NCBI GenBank assembly: GCA_905221615.1
Contig: CAJNDT010006127.1
Location: forward strand, 40,001-104,000
Direction: 5' to 3'
DNA length: 64,000 nt
Origin: Symbiodinium sp. CCMP2592
Lineage: Eukaryota; Sar; Dinophyceae; Suessiales; Symbiodiniaceae
Made by a program: the position numbers and the translations under genes. Shown here one piece after another: positions 1 through 10,169 of this stretch. Positions within the stretch are counted from its first letter, which is position 1; every line of letters begins with the position of its first letter. The notes beneath the pieces were generated by a model. The model saw only the letters and a list, made by a program, of their open reading frames with translations, had not been told where the DNA came from and searched no databases.

Positions 1-472
1 ACACTCCCTCTATCTGGCACAGCCCCGCCTTCCTCCCAGGCATCTGTGCACTATCACTGACAGCATGATGACTGAGTTGGCCATCCTCTTGATCTTATAA
101 GTTGCGTCGGTTGTGGCAGCCCAAGCCTGCTCGACGACTGGCAACAGAAACCGATGAACCGTACCCAAAAGGCAAAACCTACTAAGTCAAGCCAGATCGC
201 CACATCCAGAAGGGTTCTGGAAGAAGTTCCTCTAGCTTCTCCCAAAAACGGACGCACCAGCAGGACCCTCCGCACGTCTGGGCGGATTTCATATCGCGCA
301 ACACGAAGATCTGCTTCGTAGTCATTGCTGCTTGCAACAGCCCAAGCCTCGAACTCAGGAATGCTGGCTAGCCACTGCGACGTGTTCGTTCCAAGCTGTC
401 GCCTTCGCTGTCTCAAGATGGCAGTAATGTGCTTTGGCTCAATCAAGCGTTTCAGCTGGGCCGCCACATTGG
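1..472 (-). pseudogene. Decayed transposase-like repeat, C-terminal side of the interrupted copy
   Basis: Codons on the minus strand from about 472 down to 54 match residue for residue, with scattered changes, the second half of a longer paralogous reading frame at 23176-24051. Shared blocks include TNVAAQLKRLIEPKHI and EFEAWAVASSNDYEADLR. Position 1 already lies inside the repeat, since 1-70 equals 22985-23054 apart from a few substitutions, so the unit continues to the left of the window. The frame is cut at 473-474 by the large transposon and resumes at 12423. It probably belongs to the N-terminal, DNA-binding part of a MULE-like transposase, judged from the related pieces at 21324-24051. 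That family call is an inference. Confidence 0.45.
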
Positions 473-474
473 TA

Positions 475-502
475 CTTGAAGGGGCGGGGTGTTTAGTAAT
501 CG
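475..502 (+). repeat. Left terminal inverted repeat of the large transposon
   Basis: It starts CTTGAAGGGGCGGGGTGTTT and continues AGTAAT. It pairs with the right end (12393-12420, inverted) over the first 15 bases perfectly, then with one extra G on the right and one extra T on the left. It is preceded by the TA duplication at 473-474. Confidence 0.85.
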
Positions 503-790
503 AATACATGGTTTAGGAGATTTAGACAATCAGGTTAAGTTGAGTTACAAGTTCGTTAACATGAGTTATAAGTGCTGTATATATACTATGTTGTATGGAC
601 AACTTAGCAAGTCCGAGGCTTGAATTAAGAAGTGGAGCAAGCAGTTGAGTCACTTAGCCAAAAGCAGGGTGGAACTTATAAGTAAGATAGAACAAGTCTT
701 TTAAGCAACTTGCCAAACTTAGATAACTTTGTGGAACTGATTTAGGTAAGTGGTGTAAGTTGTTTATTTGAAGTTGTTTTCCTGGCATTT
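503..790. repeat. Left subterminal region with TTAG/TAAGT words
   Basis: There is no coding frame here. The stretch is dense in short related words such as AACTTAG, CACTTAG, TAAGTT and GTAAGT on both strands, for example near 601, 648 and 716. The right subterminal region (12230-12392) has the same words, including ACTTAGATCACTTAGC. In CACTA elements such arrays are transposase-binding sites; here that role is inferred. Confidence 0.5.
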
Positions 791-1018
791 GCAAAGCTTC
801 AAACGGAAGCTTGCATGGAGATCTCCTGCCGCATGTATTCAGGATGCAATTGAAAATTGCATGGAAAGCTGCTGCATTGCATGTGTTGAGGACATGCTCG
901 CATGCTTGCCTTCTGTGTATTGTGCATGACTCCATGCATTGCAGCCATCTATCGCCATTGCAGGGCCCTTGGCTCGCAGGCAGATTTTCAGCTCCGTCCT
1001 CCATCTCGCTTGCCCATC

Positions 1019-3196
1019 ATGCCTTTGCAGTCGGATGTGCGAGAGCGGCTGCAGGCTTTCCTTCGAGAAGCCTCGGATGGCGACGGCCTTGTCCGAATCG
1101 TGGAGAACTGCTTGAACTACTTGAAGTCCAAGCATCTCTTGACCTCCATGAAGTTGGAGGCGAGCCTTGTGGGGATCCATCCCTGCAACCGGGATGGGTA
1201 CGGAGTGAATCCACAAGACGTTCGTGATCTTGTGGACTCGATTGTCGATGTGGGCTATGTCCCCACACGTGTGCATGCGGTCGGTGTCGAAGTCGAAGGA
1301 GACTGGGTCCGGCAGTGGAACAAGAAGCTGTTCGAGTCAGCCCACGGTCTTCTCGGAAGCCTTGAGCCGGAAGCGATCAAGATCACTTCGATCTGCGGAT
1401 CACATACCAATTGCGCTTTGCGACTTTTTCAACAAGGTGCAAGCCACGGCAACGAGGTCGTGAGTGTGGGTGGAAAGCTCAGCATGGAGCTTCTTCGTGC
1501 TCGGGATGCTTCGTTCCACGAAGCAGCTGATCAAGGCCTGACGTGGGACGTGATCTCCTCCTCCGTGGCGGAAGAGTTCCCAGAGCTGATCAGCTTGATA
1601 TCCCGGTCAGGCAACACATCGCTTCAACGAGGAGAACATGAGCTACAAGTACTCCGTCGCATCCATTCCACGTACTACCGCTTGCAGACTCAGACTGGCC
1701 AAGCACCGGCTTTTGCATCTCTGAAGAAGTTGATATTGGCCAGCAAACCAAGCTGCCATGCCTCCGTACCCCACATGTTTACGTTTTGTCTGAAGGCTTC
1801 CGGGGGTGCCGATGCGAGCTTCCTTCAGGAGACGGAGTCCTTTGTGCGGGCTTACTGCCCTTCTTCTCGGCAATTGGGGCCTGTCCTGTGGGAGGCTTTC
1901 GGGCAAGATTGCCGAGGGCACCAGTCAGATCCCGTTGCAGCATTTCGCCATGCACTCATGAAGCAGGCATACTTGAGGCAGAATGTGACCATTGCTGATG
2001 TGAAGAAGATGACTTCTAAAGAACTCTTCCCCAAGGTCAAGGAAGCTGACAACATGATCCTCACGGTCAGGGGCATCTTAAGGGATGGAGCTCGCGATTT
2101 CATGACGGATTCGCGGGTCGTGCAAGCTCTGGCCACTATGGATATGACGATAGCATCGCACGTCCTCGGCATCAAGGTGCCGGACGAGAAAAAGTACAAA
2201 ACAGTCCAAGCGATTGGGCACGATTTTTTGCTCGTGGCAAGAAACCTGACCGGTGTTGCACTCCCTTTGCCATGGGAGTCGGTGTCTGAGCAAAGTGAAC
2301 CAGCTGCAACTGCAGCGACTGCTTCCCAGCCTTCTGCTGCAGGTGTGATGCTTGAGCTTGCTGAAGACGGCAGTATCAAGGAACCTGAGAAGATATTGGC
2401 CTCCAAGGGTTTCGCTATGGGTGCACACATCCGTCGCAAGGTTGACAAAATCGAGGGAGTTCTTTCAGAAGTGAAAGGTCAGATGGTCTTTGTGAAGATG
2501 GCTTCGGGAAAGACGGCCAAGGTGGATCTCAATGTTATCCTGGCTGGAGATTGGGTCGTGTTTGTTCCTCGTGTGCAGCCCACAATGCTAGACAGCTTGG
2601 ACCAGTACCAGCACCATGTGGATTTTGATGCCAGCATTCTTGCATCGAAGATTCAGCTTGAGCTCTACAAGCTTCACCAGTCCATGGAGTGTGGATCGGA
2701 GCACCTGAAATTGCAGCTGAAGCCTTCGAGGATGTTGCTTGCCAACTCGGACATCAAGAAACTCTGCATGGTGCCCATGACCAACAAGGTCGTGCAGAAA
2801 TCCCAGGGCCAAGGCAACACCATGTTTGAGGTGCAGACGGACTGGCAAGGAGACGACCGCAAGTTTTGGCTTTCCGGAGCCAACATTCTACCCAAAGATA
2901 ACGACGACGACACTTGCAAACATGTGGTAGTTCCCTTTTGGTTGGTGCAGCACAGCCATCAGGAAGAGGATTGCAATGTGAAGCTTGTTTGGATTGCGGG
3001 AACAGAGAAGAGCATCAAGATTCCGGTTTTTAAGAACACCAAGAAGATCCCGGAAGGCAGCCCCATTGTGGCTTTCAGATCTAAAACGGTGCAGGTGGCT
3101 CCCTTGGAGGAAGTGGAGGACGACCACAAGACTTCGGCGCAGAAAAGAGCATCGGCGAGCTCAGGTGGCTCCAGCAAGAAGGCTCAGAAGAAGTGA
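1019..3196 (+). CDS. Transposon-borne large protein 1, function unknown (725 aa)
   Basis: I chose the ATG at 1019 (MPLQSDVRERLQAFLREAS) because codons upstream, open to an ATG at 902, read as low-quality coding. Both starts are possible. The protein has no domain I can name. Recognisable spots are IHPCNRDGYGVNPQDVRDL in the N-terminal third, a SICGSHTNCALRLF block, and a GGKLSMELLRARDASF block. The second half looks like a mixed beta region, and the last 25 residues are lysine/serine rich, ending SSKKAQKK. The frame is intact over 2.2 kb with no intron. It is the first gene inside the left end of the 11.9-kb transposon and reads toward the transposase gene. It could be an accessory transposition protein or captured host cargo. 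Confidence 0.7.
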   Translation: MPLQSDVRERLQAFLREASDGDGLVRIVENCLNYLKSKHLLTSMKLEASLVGIHPCNRDGYGVNPQDVRDLVDSIVDVGYVPTRVHAVGVEVEGDWVRQWNKKLFESAHGLLGSLEPEAIKITSICGSHTNCALRLFQQGASHGNEVVSVGGKLSMELLRARDASFHEAADQGLTWDVISSSVAEEFPELISLISRSGNTSLQRGEHELQVLRRIHSTYYRLQTQTGQAPAFASLKKLILASKPSCHASVPHMFTFCLKASGGADASFLQETESFVRAYCPSSRQLGPVLWEAFGQDCRGHQSDPVAAFRHALMKQAYLRQNVTIADVKKMTSKELFPKVKEADNMILTVRGILRDGARDFMTDSRVVQALATMDMTIASHVLGIKVPDEKKYKTVQAIGHDFLLVARNLTGVALPLPWESVSEQSEPAATAATASQPSAAGVMLELAEDGSIKEPEKILASKGFAMGAHIRRKVDKIEGVLSEVKGQMVFVKMASGKTAKVDLNVILAGDWVVFVPRVQPTMLDSLDQYQHHVDFDASILASKIQLELYKLHQSMECGSEHLKLQLKPSRMLLANSDIKKLCMVPMTNKVVQKSQGQGNTMFEVQTDWQGDDRKFWLSGANILPKDNDDDTCKHVVVPFWLVQHSHQEEDCNVKLVWIAGTEKSIKIPVFKNTKKIPEGSPIVAFRSKTVQVAPLEEVEDDHKTSAQKRASASSGGSSKKAQKK

Positions 3197-3646
3197 TGTT
3201 TCGGCATCCGTATGCAGTCCAGTGTGCTGCTATACCAGCAGCAGCCATTGCTTGAGCTTGCAGTATCTGAAAGATTCCATTGTATGTATATGTGAGGTCT
3301 GTTTCTAATGCATTGCGGAGAAGGATATGTACAATTGTTGCAGGTTGCAAGCATCCGAGGGGCATGGTTTTTATAGAGCGACCATTCATAGAGTGTTCTG
3401 TGCAGCTGCATGGTGCGAGGATCCCTCAGGTGTGCGAGCTTGTGCTTTGCGGATGGAAATGCAGTGCAGCTTTTATGCTTCTGTATGCAAGTGCAGGATG
3501 CATCGCCCGTGATGAAGTGCAGGTGCATTGTTGAAGTTGCTGCTTGCATGGATGTGTCGTTTTCGCCTAGGCAGGGCATGTGTGCTCGCCGGCAGAAAAC
3601 AGCTCCAGCCTCGCATCAAACCATTTCCCCCGTGCATCGCATCATC

Positions 3647-4264
3647 ATGGCTTGCTTCGAGATTGTGACGAAACAGGTTGTCGTGCTGGGTGACCGAAGC
3701 TGGATGCCAACCCAAAAGAGCGTCGACGACCGGGTGTTCTGTGCTGTCTCGAAATGGTCCCCGCAGCTTGTGAAAATGATCACAGGCAAACGACTGGACT
3801 TGCGGTCCGGCCAAGGGGAATCATCGGGGTCGCTGAACATAAAGCTCTTTGACGATTTGATCGAGAAGAGGCAGGCTGCTTGCGACAAGCTGCTGGAAGA
3901 GGCCCTGAGGGACGATGAAGCCGACGACGAGCCCAAGAAGAAGAAAAGCAAGAAGGATAAGGTGAAGGCTTTGGCCAAGCACGTGCACCTGTTGCCGGCG
4001 ATCGTCGACATTACGATCGATGGCTTTCAGCTGTCGATCCTCAGCGAGGGCCTGTCTACCGGGAGCATCTTCGTGGAGATGCTCTCCGAAAATTTCAATT
4101 GGCTCATGGAGCAGGCGAATCAACAAATGCCTGTCGATCGGAAGAAAAGAAGGCACAGCTCCCGGGACAAGACCGATGCCAGCGAGGATTCCGACAAGGA
4201 GGCCAAGGTTCCAGCGGCGAAAGCCAAGGGCAAGGCCAAGGCAAAGCTAAGAGCCCGGCCCTGA
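3647..4264 (+). CDS. Transposon-borne basic protein 2, function unknown (205 aa)
   Basis: The start is the ATG in ATCATCATGGCTTGC (MACFEIVTKQVVVLGDRS). The frame is open further upstream but the sequence there reads as non-coding. The middle has an acidic-then-basic stretch, RDDEADDEPKKKKSKKDKVK, and the C-terminus is a KAKGKAKAK tail. A second frame open at 4099-4344 continues the lysine/proline theme (SPALKSILNGSPAKNPAPKG), so either a frameshift or a short intron near 4245 may give a longer tail with SPAK repeats like those of DNA-compacting proteins. It follows protein 1 by 450 bp in the same orientation. I recognise no family. Confidence 0.55.
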   Translation: MACFEIVTKQVVVLGDRSWMPTQKSVDDRVFCAVSKWSPQLVKMITGKRLDLRSGQGESSGSLNIKLFDDLIEKRQAACDKLLEEALRDDEADDEPKKKKSKKDKVKALAKHVHLLPAIVDITIDGFQLSILSEGLSTGSIFVEMLSENFNWLMEQANQQMPVDRKKRRHSSRDKTDASEDSDKEAKVPAAKAKGKAKAKLRARP

Positions 4265-4432
4265 AGAGCATCCTGAATGGCTCCCCGGCCAAGAACCCGG
4301 CCCCGAAGGGCATCGTTGGCTCCCCGGCCAAGGCCAAGAAGTGATTCTGCATGCAGTCTCGCATGTATCTTCCGTGCATCCATGCAATGTGTATACTTGA
4401 TGTATAGTATGTATCAACACACCGTGAAAAAA

Positions 4433-4468
4433 GATATATATATATATATATACATATGTATATATTAC
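4433..4468. repeat. TA microsatellite
   Basis: Runs of TATATATA occur between the end of protein 2 and the probable multi-exon gene. No gene signal is seen here. Confidence 0.8.
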
Positions 4469-4513
4469 TGTCAATGATGCAAACTCACAACGGCTCCACA
4501 CTTTGATTGCCCG

Positions 4514-6085
4514 ATGCTGTCTTTGGACAGACGACATCGACCGAAGCTCTCTGAACATTGGTGTCGTGTTTCTGCATGCACATTTGCCCTTGTTGCAGTG
4601 GGTGCCACGTCTGCGCCATGCTTGCTTTTTCAGCTCTTTTGGCTTGTGAAGCTGCCGTGGTTTTTGGGAGTGATGATGTCCTTTAGCTTCTTGTCGCGAA
4701 GCCTTCCCTCCGCTGTGGAGGTGGGGCCCCTGTACAACCACATGCACACACATGCCACCGCCCCAAAAATAACAGGCCGATGTGGTGGAGCGGCTGCAGC
4801 TCCACACGGACTTCTCGAAGTCCGGGAGGGGGAAATACAAGAATGATGAAGGCCGGTGCCCCCATGCAAGTGATATGGATATATAGCCTTTCATTTGGTT
4901 GCAATTGTTTTGCAGGCACCACGATTTCCTGGTCGGCCAAGATGGGGTGGAAGATCCTGTCTGTTGGAGGCTGCAGTTATATATAGTGTCTGCATGGAAT
5001 CAAGTGAATTGGCTCGTGCACTCGTGCAGGTGACATGTACTTCAAGCACCCAGACGTGCAGGCCATGAACGTGCCTGCCAGCCCTGGTCCTAGGTGTTTT
5101 CTTAATTTGGGTAGAAGAAAACCGTTGTCGCCTAAGGCGGGTGGCTCTACTGGAACGACGATGTGGGAGACTTTAAAGCTTCTGTGATATGCCTGGCAGG
5201 CCGGGTATTTGAAGCTCAAGGAGTCCATATGTATATATCCATGTAGTTGCAGCATGCAGGCCACGAGGATTCGGACACCGTGGAGGTGGACGTCGAGGAT
5301 CCACCGGCCGAGCCCAGCATGCCCGACATGTCATTGCAACTGCTTTTGCATGCTGCTCCATCGTACATATCTAGTGTGCCTGCTCGCCAGTTGTGCTGAA
5401 GCCGGCGAACAGCAAGAAGCAGCGCCCAGCGGAGCCGAAGGCGGAATTTCTTCGTAAGGCGATATAATGTACTTCCTGTTTGATTGCAGGAGCCGCCTCC
5501 GAAGAGGTACATGGACCCCGTGCCAAAGACCAAGGACAGCAAGCATATAGCTGTTCACTCTGTATATAATGCATGCTGCATCTGTGGCAGGCTTTGCCCG
5601 CGAACTGGGACGAAGGACTTCTTGTGGTTGTCTGGAGCCAGGCTTCTTTGCAAGTGTTTGTTGTCTGGATTGAGGAGATCTGATGCCGGACTCGAAGGGC
5701 AAAGGGCACTACGTGAAGCCCAAGGCTTTTTCTTTGGGTCTGGCATGCACGACTGCACTTGTCTCTATACTGATGCAGTCTTCTTGGGCAGGTCGCTTTC
5801 ATCGACGAGCACGGCCAGGCTTGCCTTGGTCTTTGTGATGGTGCTTCAGGTTTGCCTCTGCTTGCTGCTGGCCCCGTTGCAGGAGTGGGCGTCCGGGCCA
5901 TCCAGGCCCAAGGGGCACTCGAGGAATCGAGAAGCCACATGGAGGACCCTTGCTGCTTGCCAATCCACGAGAACAGCAAAGCTGAAGACACCGCGAGCCC
6001 CGACATGCAGGACTTGCGGGCCTCCCTCCACACCATGGGGGTCATGGCCGAGACGATAAACCTGCAAGAAAAGCGAGTCCGTTGA
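4514..6085 (+). CDS. Probable multi-exon gene with short charged exons
   Basis: No single long frame exists. Coding-looking blocks alternate with T-rich or TA-rich stretches and are bounded on the left by GCAG|G or CAG|G. Blocks I can read are about 4774-4850 (DVVERLQLHTDFSKSGRGK), 4919-4965, 5028-5090 (DMYFKHPDVQAMNVPASP), 5260-5335 (acidic, HEDSDTVEVDVEDPPAEP), 5400-5456 (basic, NSKKQRPAEPKAEFLR), 5491-5550 (EPPPKRYMDPVPKTKDSK), 5675-5728, 5790-5850 (VAFIDEHGQACLG) and a last exon ending in TGA at 6083-6085 (LRASLHTMGVMAETINLQEK). The ATG at 4514 is the earliest plausible start. Donors are not clear and may be non-canonical GC types, as in dinoflagellates. Exact joins and function are unknown. 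Confidence 0.4.
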
Positions 6086-6378
6086 GGCCTGTGCTGTGAC
6101 CGAGGAGCCTTTCTGTCCTGATGGTGTTGAAACTTATAATGCCTGGCAGGATCCCATGGTTCCTGCCTGGCACCCCTGGTTTGTGGCCTGGAGACCAGGG
6201 GAGCCGCTAATAGTTGGAAGCTCAGACCGCCTGTGTTGCTCTATATACGGCCTGGCCTGCTTGCTTGGATCCCAAGGTCCTGCATGCTGTGAGCAGCGAA
6301 GGACCTGAAATTGGGGGCATTTTCCGGCTCGCCGCTTCGGGCACAGAGGGTCAGGGCTACCAGTCCCGATGGCCGGGG

Positions 6379-6565
6379 TTTATGCATGCATAAAGCCCCT
6401 TAAGCAAAATAGACCGGAACTTTATGCATGCATATGGCTGGGTTCAGTTTCCTAGGGCGGGGCTTATGCATGCATAAACCTCGGCAGGGCCAAGGGCACA
6501 AACCTTTATGCATACATAAAGGTTTCGGGTTTTTGGGGTCAGGCCCCTTATGCATGCATAAAGGG
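6379..6565. repeat. Five ATGCATGCAT palindromes at exact 42-bp spacing
   Basis: The palindrome cores are centred at 6386/6387, 6428/6429, 6470/6471, 6512/6513 and 6554/6555, so every step is exactly 42 bp. The best copy is TTTATGCATGCATAAA. The fourth has one change (ATGCATACAT) but has extended complementary arms (AAACCTTT / AAAGGTTT). The 32-bp intervals are unrelated to each other. No sixth copy is present at 6344 or 6596. No gene overlaps the array. See findings. Confidence 0.85.
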
Positions 6566-6579
6566 TTGCTTTCCCAGTG

Positions 6580-7094
6580 CCCTCGTGGTTCCCTGTCCTC
6601 TGGCCTCTCTAGGCAATAAGTAGGGAAACTATATAGGTAAGAAATAGCTTTGGGCTGCAGAAGACGAATCGGCGAGGGGGCTATCTCCCCCTGTACAGCC
6701 GAGGCTTTGGGCTACCGGGGCCTCGTCCTGTGTCTGTTTCACGACCACAGACCATATGGGCCAGTTTGAAGAAAAACCGCCCATCCTCCGAGTGTGCACC
6801 GTTTGGTCAGGCCCATGAGGCACACAGACCCCCATGGCAACATGTGTGTGTGTGTGTGTGTGTTTGTGTCTGCGACAAAGAGCAACAAACGAGGAGAGGG
6901 AGAGAGGGAGACAGAGACAGAGAACGAGTGAGCGAGGGAAGGTACAAGGGGGTTGGAGGGAGGGGGGGTTGGCTGTGAAGGAAGAGACTGCTACATAGCA
7001 AAGTGGCTGCATGGATTTCACTGAAGTACATATACATACACAGTTTTACACACTCTGCATATATACCTATTACATGTGAGACGTGTATCTACCC

Positions 7095-7150
<56 letters not shown>

Positions 7151-7152
7151 CG

Positions 7153-7193
<41 letters not shown>

Positions 7194-7330
7194 CAGATAC
7201 CAAAACATATCGTTCATATATTCTTATATACACATATATATATACATACATATATGGGTATATATATTTATGTGTATATGAAATGGACTGAATCTCTGAA
7301 CTTACATACACATATATTACACACTTGCAT
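6580..7330. repeat. Non-coding stretch with TG and long TA microsatellites
   Basis: A GTGTGTGT run at about 6843-6864, a GAGAGGGAGA-rich stretch at 6890-6950, and a long TA/TATACA tract at 7098-7275 fill this interval between the palindrome array and protein 4. Open frames here are only translations of the simple repeats. Confidence 0.75.
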
Positions 7331-7633
7331 GCCTGCAGGTGTCGGTATACTGTAGTAACATGGCTGTGCTCTTGAGGGTGTCTACGGGTTCTGCTGGCGA
7401 GCTCAGAGCCCTGCCTGCGAAACCGAGACCCCTTTGGTGAAGAAGTCTTCCGGTCTGTGACTGCATGCAATGTGAAAGACGTCTCCAGTGGCAGGCTGCA
7501 TGCTTGTGTGTTGCAAAGCACATGCACTCCATCATCTGCCTGCTGCCCGCTGCTGCTCTATAGACAGGTGTTCGCAAGCAGGGCTACAGCAGCTCGCTTT
7601 GTGCAGAGCATCTGTGCTATATCCGGCCGTGCC

Positions 7634-8674
7634 ATGGCAGCTGCTTTCCTTCGACAGCTGAACCAGCTCCTCCAGACCCAGCAGCCCATCATGGGAGATC
7701 AATGGACTTCTCTCTTGGCTGCTCAGAGCGAGGTCGCCATCAGAACGATTCGTCAAAGCCACATCACAGTCGAGGAGGGTGCAGAGATCTGCAGCTTGGT
7801 GCAGCAGGGCCTTTGGTCACACGAGCAGAAGCAGGCCCTGGGTGCAGCCGTCTCCCAGACCTTGGCAGGCAGCACTCCAGCAAATGCCAAGGCCAAGAAG
7901 AAGAACCAGGAAATTCTCAACTTCTGGGGTTTCTTGGGCGCCGAGGACCGGAGAGTTTTGTCCAGCGACGACACTCTCGTCATGAGGCTGACTCACACTG
8001 CTCAGATAATGGCTCGACTGGAGATGTTCTGGCCATCAGAACAGTCTGTGGGACACATCATCAAGACCCTGCAGAGTTGCAACAATACTGGCTTGCAGAG
8101 CCCCGACGAGTTCCATTCGGCTGTCGTGTGCCTCAAGAAGAAGGTGAAGACCATGCTCAAAGATGCTTCCTGTGGCGAGTTCGTCGCCAAGTACACTCGG
8201 CCTGAGGATCTTCCACCACACACCCGAGATCGCTTCGCAGATGCCTTGGGAGGTGAGCTGCCTGGAACAATGGTGCTGGCCCGTGATGCTCTTCGTGGCA
8301 GTAACAAAAGCCTCTCTTTCCACAAGAGCAACACTGCCATGGTGCTGGGTGGTCCAGCAGCAGGCCCGGCAATGCACATGCCCCACACCATGCAGGGTAT
8401 GATGCAGTTCTGGGGCAGCATGGCAGCTAACATGTTCAACCAGCAGCAGCAATTGGCGAAGAAGAACGATGGATTGCCTGGGTTGAAAATCTTCGGCGAC
8501 CCAGCTGCTGCCGCCTCGTCTGGGACGATGGCCTCCTCGCCTGCTCAACAGCAGGCCTTGCAGCTTCCTGCAGTTACCAATGAACCGGCACAGGGCAGCG
8601 GAAACAAAGCAGGCCGAGCAACAGGGAGTGCTGGCCAGCAAGGATCCTGTCAGTGCTGCACAACATGCAGATGA
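7634..8674 (+). CDS. Transposon-borne protein 4, N-terminal frame, function unknown
   Basis: The ATG at 7634 (MAAAFLRQLNQLLQTQQP) starts a 346-residue frame. The open frame upstream of it has no ATG that gives convincing sequence. A basic KAKKKNQEILNFWGFLG block sits near residue 85 and an LPPHTRDRFADALGGELPGTM block near residue 200. A glutamine/alanine-rich stretch then leads to the stop at 8672-8674. The 8580-9065 frame overlaps the end and carries what looks like the natural C-terminus: a lysine-rich region and a cysteine motif. A frameshift or an unrecognised intron near 8580-8660 probably joins them. It is the third long gene in the transposon, same orientation as the others. I cannot name a family. 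Confidence 0.6.
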   Translation: MAAAFLRQLNQLLQTQQPIMGDQWTSLLAAQSEVAIRTIRQSHITVEEGAEICSLVQQGLWSHEQKQALGAAVSQTLAGSTPANAKAKKKNQEILNFWGFLGAEDRRVLSSDDTLVMRLTHTAQIMARLEMFWPSEQSVGHIIKTLQSCNNTGLQSPDEFHSAVVCLKKKVKTMLKDASCGEFVAKYTRPEDLPPHTRDRFADALGGELPGTMVLARDALRGSNKSLSFHKSNTAMVLGGPAAGPAMHMPHTMQGMMQFWGSMAANMFNQQQQLAKKNDGLPGLKIFGDPAAAASSGTMASSPAQQQALQLPAVTNEPAQGSGNKAGRATGSAGQQGSCQCCTTCR

Positions 8675-9065
8675 AATGCTTCAAGCTTGGAAGGGCGACA
8701 ACAAAGGGTTCGACAGCACCGTCGAGGCCGAGGCCAAGGAAAACGAGGCGAAGCACAAGGCAAATAAGAAGCCCAAGGCTGCAGCCAAGGCCAAGGGTAA
8801 AGCCAAGGCCAAGGCTAAGGCGAAGGCCAAGTGCACGGCCATGAAGTCCCAGCCCAAAGCAAAGTCGCAGCCCAAGGCGAAGGCCAAGGCTGCTTGCAAG
8901 GCGAAGGCGAAGTCGCAGCCGAAGAAGGTCCAGAAGGCTTTGCAGAAGTTCACTCGAGAAGAGGTCCGATGCATGACTTTGTCGGCTCGCATCAAGCTGC
9001 GACCCAATGGGTGTGCCAAGTGCCGGGAAAAGCCCGGCTGCACACCGTCGTGCTTTGGCCCGTGA
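8580..9065 (+). CDS. Lys/Ala-rich frame with a four-cysteine tail (likely C-terminus of protein 4)
   Basis: This frame is shifted relative to 7634-8674 and overlaps it by 95 bp. From about codon 25 it reads HADEMLQAWKGDNKGFDST, then a long run of KAKAKAKGKAK type, then QKFTREEVRCMTLSARIKLR, and ends GCAKCREKPGCTPSCFGP. The cysteines are spaced C-x2-C-x5-C-x3-C, which suggests a small zinc-binding tail. The KAK tract suggests binding to nucleic acid. A separate gene starting at the ATG at 8580 is possible, but a continuation of protein 4 through a frame change is more likely. Proteins 1 and 2 of this transposon also end in lysine-rich tails. Confidence 0.5.
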   Translation: MNRHRAAETKQAEQQGVLASKDPVSAAQHADEMLQAWKGDNKGFDSTVEAEAKENEAKHKANKKPKAAAKAKGKAKAKAKAKAKCTAMKSQPKAKSQPKAKAKAACKAKAKSQPKKVQKALQKFTREEVRCMTLSARIKLRPNGCAKCREKPGCTPSCFGP

Positions 9066-9129
9066 TTGCATCAACAGCTGCTGAAAGCATGCACAGCTGG
9101 AGTCCTATATAGGGTGAGAGTTTGGAGGC

Positions 9130-9532
9130 TACAGGCAGAGTGTATACATCTTAAGTCTATATGCATGTTGACGTGTTTTGGTGTCTTCCAGCATCAGCAA
9201 AGTTTTGTTCGCGAGCCTCCACGAAGCATGCACCTTATTATTCATCTTTCACAAAGGCTGTGTGTACATTAAAGGCATTGTACCTCGGGAGGTATAATGT
9301 TGGGAGCATCGCTTGCCACGGAGGGAAAGACCGAAGCGATCCTGGCAGGTGTCAAAAGCGGTGGTGCAGGATGCCTGCACGATCCGGGTTTTTGTTTCGT
9401 GGCATATTATATATGTGTTATATACATATATATATATATAGATATACTTTACATATGGGATGTATATATATATATATATATATAGGAGCCTATATATACT
9501 TTATATATATATATATGGGTTGAATATATATT

Positions 9533-9568
<36 letters not shown>

Positions 9569-10130
9569 TTATACAGGGGTGTCCTTTTAGGAGGGTGCGA
9601 ATGTGGACCCTTCTTCGAGAGCTATGTTGAAGCTTTCGAGTTGTACATGTATATATTATATATGGCTTTGCGATTTTTTAAGATGTGTCTCAGGATCACG
9701 TTTGGTGTTAGGTTAGGTTTGGTGTGGTATATACTATATATATAACTGTATATACATGTATATATATGTGTACAAATCAATACTCGGATGCTATATATCT
9801 ATAGCTTTCGGGTTTCTGTGTATACATATATATATATATCAAATATTTAGTTTCGGGTTTATGGTTAAAGGTTGTCTTGGCCTTGCACTGGAGTTTCCCG
9901 GACTGCTCGCAGTGGGGTTGCACCGTTGCAGCAATATGCTTGGAAACCTGCAGGAACAAAGAGCATGCATATATACATGTAAACAAAACATATCTCTGTA
10001 TATATATATATATAGATATATAAGGTACGTACACAGTGCCTGCATGCTCCCATCCACTTTTCCTATATATAGTATACCTTTTATACAGATATACATATAT
10101 ATATATGTATGAATCTGCAGTCAAAGTAGT
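9130..10130. repeat. Non-coding interval with several TA microsatellites
   Basis: TA-rich tracts lie at about 9405-9560, 9645-9790, 9825-9845, 9998-10025 and 10088-10112, between protein 4 and the transposase gene. A short stretch, GTTAGGTTAGGTTTGG, lies near 9709. I see no gene here. Confidence 0.7.
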
Positions 10131-10169
10131 GGGTCGCTCGGCAGGGCCAAGAGCTCGCCAGCAGACCCC

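Noticed and set aside
6379-6565. CRISPR-like array
   Set aside because: The repeats are only 10-16 bp, the context is a eukaryotic transposon and no cas genes are present. I report it instead as a phased palindrome array.
7003-7355. Tyr/Ile-rich reading frames
   Set aside because: They are translations of TA and TATACA microsatellites.
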